Made by a program: the position numbers and the translations under genes. Of a DNA stretch of 64,000 bases, positions 42,404 through 51,604 are shown one piece after another. This stretch comes from Blasia pusilla. Taxonomy: Eukaryota > Marchantiophyta > Marchantiopsida > Blasiales. Each line of letters begins with the position of its first letter. The stretch's first letter is position 1. The stretch is from positions 21,762,001 through 21,826,000 of the forward strand of contig CM114275.1 in the NCBI GenBank assembly GCA_050084515.1, read 5' to 3'. The notes under the pieces were generated by a model. It was not told the origin of the DNA, searched no databases, and saw only the letters and a list, made by a program, of their open reading frames with translations.

Positions 42404-43560
42404 CTACACCATGCTCCACATCCAAAAAATGAACATGTGATACTCTGGCTGCCTTTGCACTCTCCTCTCGAAGGACGTCCCAAGAAGTCCATGGGTGCCT
42501 ATCTCTCCTCCAGCCAATGCTTGAACAGACCCTGTAGGCAATGGTCCAACTCGTGGACATGACGGCATGGATGACACTTGCATCCATCTCTGCTCAGCCA
42601 TACCTAGGCTGACTATCCATGTGAGATAGTTGAGGTCCATCGCCTGCCCCAACACCTGTCTTCGGGATGCCTCAGTCATCCCTGGCACCGCCGTAGTACC
42701 CGTAGCGAACCCCATGGCGCGCTCGCACTCATCTGGTGTAGGCTCCTCCAATGCTCCGGTCACCTCATCCCAAATCATGCCTGGCCCTCCCTGACAAAAG
42801 GCATGGGATGCTGGGAAGCGCACTAGCGTAGGTAAGGCTGCTCTCAACTCCCCCACCCTACTGGCCATGGCCAACGGTGATCTATCATTCCGCGTCACCA
42901 CCTGAGATCGACGCCCAAAATAGCATTCACTGTGAGATGTGGTGCTCTCTGGACTCCATCGTATGCTTGACTCAGTACCTCTGATGGTATCAGATTCATC
43001 CACCACACTTGTGGATGATGGGCACGTGACCCAACTCTCGCTGCGTCTAACAACACAGCAGGTCCCAACCACGACCTCACCTGATGCACACTCGTCATCA
43101 CACGTGCATGAGTGTCTCCCAAAAATGGCACGTTCTCCAAAATGTACGCTCGAGAACATGTCTCACTCTCCTGCAAGTGTCGTACTACTCTCAGCATCTC
43201 CCAAAACATCTATGACCTCGGATCCTGCAATCCAAATCCTCGGCTAGCTGATGAATGACCGTGACATGGCCATCCAACAATCACCAAATGAATGGTGCCA
43301 ACTCTATCCAGATCCTGTGCCCCCGCCAAAGAGATGTCGACCGGTAGTGTATGCTGATATCCCCGTACTGCATATACCAGCAACAACTCAGGATACCTCT
43401 AGATCAATCTTGCTATGTGACGTAATGATACTCGTCACGCAGTCTCATCTCTCTCCACATAAAGGTACTGATGCACTCGTATGTCCGCCTGCAATACTGC
43501 AGCCAATCCGGTGCTAATCCCTCCCAAGAGATCTAACAACCTAACACCTTCCTCGAGACA
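42404..43560 (-). pseudogene. Copy C DNMT3-like C5 methyltransferase
   Basis: Minus-strand motifs: I, VRLLDLLGGISTG (about 43545-43507); IV, IVGWPCHGHSS near 43262-43290, with Gln of PCQ changed to His; VI, YILENVPFLGD (43147-43115); VIII, LLDAARVGSRAHHPQVWWMN (43075-43020); motif X, RRQVLGQAMDLNYLTWIVSL (42665-42605). After motif X the frame continues without a stop (GMAEQRWMQVSSMP) into the spacer, where B and D have TAG. The frame 43159-42404 is out of register with 43209-42895, so at least one frameshift lies in the VI-VIII region. A TGA or TAG also occurs before MFWEML. Confidence 0.83.
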
Positions 43561-45894
43561 CTACCACACAACAGGTGTGGTATCCAGTGGGGTCAGCGTC
43601 TCCACTCCAGGAGCTCGATCGCCACCTGACTCTCGCTGCTCCGGGATAAAGGCATGACTCCACGCCTGCCTCACGAGGTCGTCGGCACTCCTCTGTAGCT
43701 CACGGGTCATACCCCACAATAGTGAAGAGGTCTTGCCAACATGGAAAGAGACACCCGCTATGGCCAAACCAAGCGAAATACTCCAGCTCGGTTATCCATT
43801 AACACTACTCCATGTGTCACCACTGCTCGCTATGGCCGGTCGAGCTAGCATATCTACCAACTCTGCCGCCGCCGCATGCCATGACTCTGTGGGGAACGTC
43901 CCAAGCACCGGCTCTGAGGGCAAGTCCACCACCTCCTATACTACCTCTAAACAAGAAGCAGTCACCACTCCACGCTCACAAAATATGGCGGCCAGCCGAA
44001 ACACCTCAGCTGGTCTAACTCCCAACGTCGCCAACTCTATGGCGGAAAATAGCGGAGTCTAACTCACTCTGGTGGCCACCTCCAACACTATGGTCGACAT
44101 TGACTCCACTCGAGCCGGCATAGGAGTTGTTACTCCAACTCCTCGTGACGTCGACGTACTTGCGTGAGCTAAAGGCAATGTTGGTCGTCGAGGCACCATC
44201 GATGGTGTGTGTAGTGCCTCCGACAATGTGAATGACTGTGGAACCCTGGCCTGCCGCCCATCGGTCCCCTCTGGTGGGTCAATCTCAACTCCACCTCTCG
44301 ATGGCTCGGTGCCTCTTGCAGCACCCCGAGTCACCACTGCACCTGCCTCAACCTGGGCTGCACTACACATAAATCCCATACTAGCGAGATCCTCACCCGG
44401 GTCAGGGTAAGAGGTAGAAGCTGGAGCCACACTAGCTGCTCGCGGCTCTGTGCCTTCCCTGAGCTGCATCATCGTCATGGCAGCAATCCTCTGCTCCAAC
44501 TGATTGATGCATGAGAGAAGTGTCGGCTCTGGTGCTCTTGCTCCATCTTCTCTGGCTGGTGGTGGTCCTCTACCACCACGTCCAGGAAGAACTCCTCGAC
44601 CTCCTCCAGGACGACCGCCCCCAAGCCCTTGGCCTACCTCTCGATGTGCCTCTTGGCGAAGGTCAAAACACCTATCCCTAGTGTGACCATATCTGTGGAA
44701 ATAGTCACACAGGTGCTATGGTGGGGCCATTCTCTGTGGCTCCTGAACAATCGGAGGCGCTGGTGGTCCTCTCCCATGCTATGGGCAGACTCTCTGCCTA
44801 TGGGCCCCTCCACATGTCCAACAAGACCACATCGGTCCCTGCTGGGCAACATATGTAGGTACGGGTCGTTGCCTCATAAGCTCACGATACCCGACCTGCT
44901 CTCTGGGCACACCCACTCGCTCTCGTGGTACTGGTGCTTGCTGTGGCACCTGTAAGATCACCGTTGCTCGTGGACCTGTCGACTCTCAAGAAAATCCAGC
45001 GGTCACTACCTCCTTCTCACTGATGTTGAGCTCAATACGCTAAGATAACTCAAAGGCCACCTTCAATGTGGGCTTCGTTGTGTGAATCAGCACCGCATCT
45101 CGGACTCTCCTCCATAGTTCTCGATCTAGAACCCCGTACCAATACGGGATTGACTGCGCCTCTATCACTCCATACATAGCAATGATCAGCCTCCTCATGC
45201 GCATGAATGCCTCTCTCAGACTCTCACCCGATCGTCGCTGAAAATTCTGTAGACTCTTCAGCTTGTCCGTGCGTACGCCCTCGTAGCTCTTCCCCAAATG
45301 CCGGAAGAACTCCACTATGCGGCTGAAGCTGGGTGGCCCTCTACCACCAGAGGTCTCTACCACATCAATTGTCTCACTGCCCTCCATCTCTGGGCTAATG
45401 GTGTAGGTCTCTCTCCTCTCACAATCCTATCATATGCCTTGCGACCACTAGTGGACACATACCCTCGAGCCCAATACATCCTCCAGGCATCGATCTCTAC
45501 TGAATATAGTGATCAAAACTCCATGTAGTCGTCCATCAGAGGACCCTCCAAGTGCTGGAACAACCCCTTCCATGCCATGAAAGGGTTGAACCGTGTCGGG
45601 GTCCGTATCTCCTGGAAGTCGCACCACGTGTCAAACTCTTGGATAAAATCATCTAAGTCGATGGTGCCCACTGCACCCGAGAAACGACGCATGCCCCGAT
45701 GGCCCATGTCGTCCATCTCCTGCCAAGTACTACTGTCTCTGTCGTTGATCTCGTCACCAGACCCAGTGTCCAGTGATGACGATCCAGCCACGGATGGATG
45801 TCGAGGTAGCTCCTCACTGGTAACCCCTCGGTACCTTGTTCGCACTACTACTGCTCGCACTACCCCGTTCTTCCGAATCCTAGAAGAACGCCGT
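43561..45894 (-). pseudogene. Copy C Gag plus linker remnant (protease deleted)
   Basis: Gag should start at 45894-45892, where the ATG of A and E is ACG. The frame then runs to a TGA near 45513 (CGA in D). Landmarks: MGHRGMRRFSGAVGTIDLDD and FMAWKGLFQHLEGPLMDDYM. The capsid core is 45387-45040 (FSRIVEFFRHLGKSYEGV, LQNFQRRSGESLREAF). Knuckle 1 is CWTCGGAHRQRVC near 44830-44790. The Gag C-terminal part (44499-44059) contains RIAAMTMMQLREGTEPRAAS and RVESMSTIVLEVATRVS. At about 43771 the sequence jumps from just upstream of the protease to the linker (MAIAGVSFHVGKTSSLLWGM, 43767-43561). Confidence 0.82.
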
Positions 45895-46137
45895 GATGAC
45901 AACCCTGTCTCACCCGATTAAGCACTCAGACTCACTGAGAGTCTCCCACACTCCTCACTAGCTCACCTATGCTAACGTCAATCCCGTGATGACACACCCA
46001 ACCTCATGCACACTCAACATTCGGGCTCACCATAAGCCTCCCAACTGACTCACCTAACCTAGCCACACTCTTGGGTCATACATGCAACCCCTATGCGGCA
46101 ACCGCCGTATATCCACTAACATGCTACACATGAAAAG
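45895..46137 (-). other. Copy C truncated leader
   Basis: This 243-bp non-coding leader aligns with D 53556-53797. Its outer end, GCTACACATGAAAAG read on the plus strand, stops at 46137, where B1 of copy D is joined. In D the same sequence continues for a further ~600 bp to block A1. Confidence 0.75.
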
Positions 46138-46274
46138 TGTCGTGCGCATACATATCGCTACACAACATACATCGCTTGTCACATCTACACCACACAACAC
46201 CAATCTTCCCCACACACGGGTCGGTCCACACATGTACAGAAATCAACTCATACATATACATGGAGATCACACAA
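46138..46274 (-). repeat. Copy D block B1
   Basis: This is 137 bp, on the minus strand TTGTGTGATCTCCATG... to ...GCGCACGACA at 46138, preceded by GCTAGGGGGGCGG. Blocks A2 and B2 do not follow; the leader of copy C does. The joint falls exactly at the block-B terminus seen at true right ends. Confidence 0.83.
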
Positions 46275-46393
46275 CCGCCCCCCTAGCTGGCAGTTGGATC
46301 CCCCAACTCCAAATAGAAAATATCACATCTCTCTGACATGACCTACTACCCTATACACATCTTGGACACATCCATCGTCCCGTGGGAACCACA

Positions 46394-46790
46394 TCAAGAG
46401 AGAGGGGTCAGACATGACATATGCCACCCTCGAGAACAACCATCACATACCAATATGGTGGGTGCACCCTCGTAGATCCGCACAACATACACCTCAAGCC
46501 TACAGGTACCACTGCCAAGCTCGGATCCACCGTCCCATCTACGTTTGGAAGATGACATGGCGCACAATTGCGCACATGATCCTTCCAAACCATACCATCC
46601 CGTCCCTCCAACATGAGGACTCCGGTCGGTAATACCTCGCGCACACGTAGGATCGTGCGCCTTGCAGTGGCATCTAGCGTCGTGGATGCCGCCTGCTGTA
46701 AATACACGTAATCTCTAGGATGAAACCTCCTAATCCCTGGACGATAACCTCCTCCACGAATGGTCGCGTACCTCAATGTATCTCTATGCT
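46394..46790 (-). pseudogene. Copy D integrase C-terminus with broken PHD finger
   Basis: The frame 46776-46408 carries RRFHPRDYVYLQQAASTTLD, ILRVREVLPTGVLMLEG and the first PHD ligands (CMLCGS), then shifts. The remainder (LVCDGCSRGWHMSC) is in the frame of 46588-46394. As in copy C, the final ligand pair (GRWMCPRC) lies one frame over, after TGA. Confidence 0.8.
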
Positions 46791-47600
46791 AGGCAATAGC
46801 TAAATTCTCAAAGGCCATAGGCATAACTCTACGAAAAACTTCTGCCCTCTGAGAACATGCTTGTACCCACACATCTGGATCATCAAGATCTAACACCTCT
46901 GCCATGTCACGTCGAATCGCTGCAGGTAAATCTGGCTCTCTCCCAAAGAGCAAAAAGTACGGTGAAAATGACGCCAAGGATGCCTGCCAACTAAAGCGAT
47001 AACCCATAGCCAACCATGGCAACTGTAGGTCCCACTCCCTCAACTGTCCCCGCTGCAAGCCATACTTGCGCAATCCTCTCTTCACCGTCTGTACCACTCT
47101 CTCCGCCAACCCATCCGCCTCAGGATGATCTCTGGATGTGGTGCGGTGATTTATCAGCGCCTGATCATACAAGGCCTGAAACTCTCCCCTGAACTCGGTA
47201 GCCTGGTCAGTCAACACCTCCGCCGGTGCACCAAAGTGACTAAGCACGGGATCTAGAAACGCATAAGCTGTTCCCTCGCTTGCCTTGTCTGGTAGTGCCA
47301 CCAACTCTATCCACTTGGAGAAATGCTCTACCATGACCAACACGTACCTATGATGACGCCCTGTCAATGGCAAAGGTCCCGCAAAGTCTAAACTCCACCG
47401 ATAACCTAAACCCATAATCGGCAAAGGATGTAACTGCGGAGTGGGAGCATTGAACGATGCTCGCACTCTGTCACATACCATACATCTGGCCACAAACTGC
47501 TGTACCCCAAGTATGCATGCCGTGCCACCAATACTGAACCTGGAGTAAGCTGTAAGTACGCTTTACTCCGAAATGTCCCGACTCCTCATGGGCATGTCCC
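46789..47600 (-). pseudogene. Copy D DDE integrase core
   Basis: This is the best open integrase in the window: 47493-46789, 234 codons. It starts at the second zinc-ligand pair (ARCMVCDRVRASFN). It then has SLDFAGPLPLTGRHHRYVLV (Asp 1), EVLTDQATEFRGEF (Asp 2), HPEADGLAERVVQTVKRGL (Glu) and LASFSPYFLLFGREPDL. The first zinc-ligand pair (HAHEE...HFG) lies upstream at about 47540-47600 across a frameshift. The family signature is a Ty3-type DDE integrase. Confidence 0.88.
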
Positions 47601-47611
47601 ACTACACGTGC

Positions 47612-48415
47612 TCACTGGGAAGGATGAGGTACCACTCGTATCCTACCATCTCCCCATACCCGCAAAATGTGAGTCCCCTCCCACCTGAACCTCTTGGCTC
47701 TCTGTAGGATCCGATCCCGCTCCCTAGCACTCACTGTACTCGCAATGACGCCAATGCGCAAGAACTCCACAACCTCCACGTCGTCATGGATATCACGACC
47801 ACCTGTCGCCTCCTCACTAACCTCCAGATCCAAAGACTCATCATCCAATCCCACCACCGGAGTCATCACCTGTGGCTGACCTGCCATAGTCAACCAACAA
47901 AGATAGGCAGATGCATGCCTCCCGGGCACCATCTCCTCATCACTCTCTCCGTGCCATCGAGCTCCTGTGTCGTCTCTCTGACTCGGACATGGGTTACGAC
48001 TCAACCCATCCGCATCCTAGTTCAGCCGACATGGCCTATGAACCACCTCAAACTCATACTCCTCTAGTAATAGAGCCCACCTGGCAAGCTTTCCCGTAAG
48101 CTTGTCGGACTCCATCAACCATCTCAACGGCTGATGATCAGTGATAAGTGTGAAAGGGTTGCCGAATAAATAGCATTTAAAATGTGCCACGGCCCACACT
48201 GCAGCCAAGCACTCTCCCTCATAGGAGATGTACTTTGCCTCTGCAATGTTGTTTGATCGGCTCGAGTAAGCCACAACGAACTCCCTCTCCTCGTCATCCC
48301 TCTGAGTAAGCAAGTGCTCCTAGACCCAACATGCTCCAATCCGTATGTAACTGGAATGGGCGACCTCTAACAAGTCTCTGTAAAATGGGTGAGGACGTCA
48401 ACCTGTCCTTCAGCT
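47612..48415 (-). pseudogene. Copy D RNase H and connector
   Basis: The frame 48313-48017 holds most of RNase H: REFVVAYSSRSNNIAEAKY, YEGECLAAVWAVAHFKCYLF, ITDHQPLRWLMESDKL. The first catalytic Asp (LHTDWSMLGLGA) is in the preceding frame, before a frameshift at about 48310. A TAG at 48017-48019 (CAG in C) precedes DADGLSRNP. The connector 48004-47612 is open (DDESLDLEVSEEATGGRDIH, ARERDRILQRAKRFRWEGTH). Confidence 0.85.
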
Positions 48416-49429
48416 CCTGAAATGCTCGCTCCTGATCATCTCCCCACAACCAAACCTGATCAAGTCTCGTCAACAAGGTCAAAGACTTTGCGATCGCACT
48501 AAAACCCTTGACATACCGTCGATAGAAGTTACTTTGCCCAAGAAATGCTCGGACTTGACTCACATCTGTAAGGCGTGGAATCTGCGCAATAGCCTCTACC
48601 TTCGTCTGTTGAACGCCTAACCCACTCGGGTATATGGTGTGTCCCAAGTACTCAATCTGCTCCTGAAAGAATCTGCACTTGCTTGGATGTAACTTCAGTC
48701 CATGTAACTGCAATCGCCAAAACACCTCCTCCAAGTGTCGCTCATGCTCCTCAACTGTGGAACTGAAGATAAGAATATCATCTATGTAACATCGTACAAA
48801 ATCCAAGCCAGCCAGAATCCTATCCATCACTCTCTGAAACTCCGGAGGCGCGTTCTTCAACCCAAATGGTAAGAACCGCCACTAATATAAGCAATCTCTC
48901 CCGAACCGATCTATCCCTCAGAATACTCTCTTCTCCCTGTCCTCCAACCTGATAGGAAGCTGATGATAGCCAGCATGGAGATCTAAAGTAATGAAGATGT
49001 TTGCATGCCCTACCGCATCAAAGATCTCCTCAGGAGTAGGCATGGCGTACCGATTTGACATCGTTTGTCGGTTGATAGGACGGTAATCTCCACACATCCG
49101 CCTATCCGTCCAATTGCCATACATATCCTTCTTTCGGCATGATGACTGGGGGATGCATACTCCCCATGTGATAACTCCACAAGTCCTGCCTCCAACAAGT
49201 CCTGACTCCTGCTCTGAATCAAGGCTCGCTCCATATCAGAATACCTGTAGGGTCGACAAAAGATCCGCGTATCACTAGCCAACTCAATCCGTATCCCGGG
49301 ACCCTTCAGCATACCCAAGTCTCTCATACTGAAGGCAAAACAACTGACATGCCCTCTCAGACACCTATGAACTCGCCGTAGCTCTCCTCCTATCAACTTG
49401 AGACCTATCACAGGCTCCCAAGTCTCCAT
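48416..49429 (-). pseudogene. Copy D reverse transcriptase
   Basis: The N-terminal part is METWEPVIGLKLIGGELRRV and GIRIELASDTRIFCRPYRYS (49429-49010), with a frameshift near 49150. The palm continues in 49124-48918 (DRRMCGDYRPINRQTMSNRY, ITLDLHAGYHQLPIRLEDRE). A short broken stretch follows, then 48860-48294 with KNAPPEFQRVMDRILAGLDF, YIDD at 48777-48788, HGLKLHPSKCRFFQEQIEYL and FLGQSNFYRRYVKGFSAI. All Ty3 RT motifs are present but in three frames. Confidence 0.87.
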
Positions 49430-49717
49430 CGTGATCTCTCTCGGAGAGGACGCAACCTCCGGCTTTGGTTGCTATGTAGCAACCCTAGCCACCTCCGCAA
49501 CAGTCACCCCACTCTGACCTCCTACACCATGCTCCACATCCGAAAAATGAACATGTGCTACTCTAGCCGCCTTTGCACTCTCTGCTCGAACGACGTCCCA
49601 GGAAGTCCATGGGTGCCCATCTCTCCTCGTCTCGCCCCCAGCCAATGCCTGTACAGACCCTATAGGCAATGGTCCAACTCGTGGACGTGACGGCATGGAT
49701 GACACTCGCATCCGTCT
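49430..49717 (-). pseudogene. Copy D spacer between methyltransferase and RT
   Basis: The spacer is 80 codons open (49711-49472), flanked by TAG at 49718 (CAG in C) and a stop at 49472. It reads MRVSSMPSRPRVGPLPIGSV and HVHFSDVEHGVGGQ. It is conserved in C and partly in E. It is Pro/Arg/Ser-rich and likely unstructured; no known domain is recognised. Confidence 0.65.
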
Positions 49718-50675
49718 CTACTCAGCCATACCTAGGCTGACTATCCATGTGAGACAGTTGAGATCCATCGCCTGCCCCAACACCTGTCTCCGTGATGCCT
49801 CAGTCATCCCTGGCACCGCCGTAGTACCGGTGGTGAACCCCATGGCGCGCTCGCGCTCATCTGCTCTAGGCTCCTCCAATGCTTTGGTCACCTCATCCCA
49901 AATCATGTCAGGCCCTCCCTGACGAAAGGCATGGGATGTTGGGAAGCTCACCAACGTAGGTAAGGCTGCCCTCAACTTCCCCACCCTATTGGCCGTGGCC
50001 AACGGTGGTCTATCATCGCGTGTCACCACCTGAGATCGACGCCCTGAGCCCAAAATAGCATCCACTGTGAGATGAGGTGCTCTTTGGACTCCACTGTATG
50101 CTCGACTCAGTACCTCTGATGGTATCGGGTTCGTCCACCACAGTCGTGGACGATGGGCACGTGACCCAACTCTCGCTGCATCTAACAACACAGCAGGTCC
50201 CAACTAGGACCTCATCTGACGTACACTCGTCATCACACGTGCACGAGTGTCTCCCAACAACGGCACGTTGTACGCTGGAGAATATATCTTACTCTCTTGC
50301 AAGTGTCGTACGACTCACAGCATCTCCCAAAACATCCCTGACCTTGGATCCTGCAATCCAAATCCTCGGCCAGTTGATGAATGACCCTGACATAGCCATC
50401 CAGCAATCACCAAATGAATGGTGCCAACTCTATCCAGATCCTGCGCCCCCACCAAAGAGATATCGGCGGGTAGCGTATGTTGATATCCCCGTACTGCAGA
50501 TAACGGAAACAATTCAGGATACCTCTGGACCAATCTCGCCACGTGACGTAATAATACTCGCCGCGCGGTCTCATCTCTCTCCACATAAAGGTACTGATGC
50601 ACCCGTATGCCCACCTGCAATAGTGTAGCCAATCCGGTGCTAATCCCTCTGAAGAGATCTAACATCCTAACACCC
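49718..50675 (-). pseudogene. Copy D DNMT3-like C5 methyltransferase
   Basis: Motif I is VRMLDLFRGISTG (50665-50630), fused in frame to the protease-linker frame. Next come YLYVERDETARR and LDRVGTIHLVIAGW. Motif IV is GWLCQGHSS (about 50398-50375), with Pro of PCQ changed to Leu. A TGA at 50315 follows GMFWEML. At motif VI (50261-50278) nine bases are missing relative to C, deleting Ile-Leu-Glu so that only YNVP remains and the catalytic Glu is gone. Motif VIII (LLDAARVGSRAHRPRLWWTN), QVVTRDDRPPLA, DMIWDEV, ADERERAMGF and motif X (RRQVLGQAMDLNCLTWIVSL) are all open in 50203-49718. These last blocks align one-to-one with the DNMT3 C-terminal half. Confidence 0.86.
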
Positions 50676-51604
50676 TCCTCTGGGCACTGCCACACAACAG
50701 GTGTGGTATCTAGTGGGGTCATCGTCTCCACTCCAAGAGCCGGATCGCCACGTGACTCTCGCTGCTCTGGGATAAAAACATGACTCCACGCCTGCCTCAC
50801 GAGGTCGTCGGCACTCCTCTGTAGCTCCCGAGTCGTACCCCACAATGGTGAAGAGGCCTCGCCAACATGGGAAGAGACACCCGCCATGGCCTGTCTCTCC
50901 GTGGGACTATCCGCTACTGGGACATCCTCTGCATGTGCGTTCCCCTCCAACAACTCTCCTGGCCAGCTAACACTACTTGTGAAAGCTGCCAACGTGGTCA
51001 CAGACTCGCCTTGTGATCGACCACCTCGTCTCGCAAACTCCACGGGTAATTGACTCATCTGGCCGTCACCTGACCGCCATCCTGGCCGATAAGCAACGGT
51101 CTCCTCCCAAAAGTCAAGGATGAATCCTAGGGGATATAACACTGTACTCCCCACCAACACATCGTACAACTCAGCTGGTGTCGTAATCGCACGTGTGCGC
51201 ACCATAGCACTATCCGTCGCATGCTCTGGCTGGACTCTGACAACAATCTCTTGTCGAGTCATATACTGAGTGGGTGATACGCCCCCAATCGAGGTCTGTA
51301 TCTGGAAGGGACAAGGCTCAATGTCGGCCTTCCGTAACCCCAACGCTAAACACGCCGCCTTCCCTAACATCAAGGGTTGTGCTCCCGAATCAAGTAGGAC
51401 GCGCTGCGGGTGGTATACCGTCCCCGTCAGACTAACCAAGCAAAATACCCCAGCTCGGTTATCCAATAACACTACTCCAGGTGTCACCACTACTCGCTCT
51501 ATGGCCGGTCGAGCTGGCATATCTACCAACTTCGCCGCCGCCGCATGCCATGACTCTGTGGGGAACCTCCCAAGCACCGGCTCTAAGGGCAAGTCCACCA
51601 CCTC
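50676..51604 (-). pseudogene. Copy D aspartic protease and conserved linker
   Basis: This is the N-terminal part of the longest open frame of the family (51601-50315, 428 codons). The active site is VLLDSGAQPLMLGKAA with DSGA at 51380-51391, the only intact one here. SPTQYMTRQEIVVRVQP, AELYDVLVGSTVLYPLGF and WEETVAYRPGW complete a retropepsin-like fold. The linker of about 130 residues (TTLAAFTSSVSWPGELLEGN, HAEDVPVADSPTERQAM, SPLWGTTRELQRSADDLVRQ, AWSHVFIPEQRES) is conserved in all five copies and has no match I can name. A TAG at 51602-51604 (GAG in B) separates it from Gag in the same frame. Confidence 0.85.

Larger units (their letters stand above)
38394..46137 (-). mobile_element. Copy C: MTase/PHD Ty3-like element, protease deleted
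   Basis: Minus-strand order: truncated leader (46137-45895), Gag, [protease missing], linker remnant, methyltransferase, RT, RNase H, integrase, PHD, B1, A2, B2. There is no block A1: the leader is cut at 46137 and joined to B1 of copy D. It is a close paralogue of D. About 540 bp equivalent to D 50890-51430 are deleted at about 43771, removing the protease core and part of the linker. Confidence 0.87.

Noticed and set aside
46394-46588. Small minus-strand frame as a separate PHD gene
   Set aside because: It is only the frameshifted end of copy D's integrase-PHD region.
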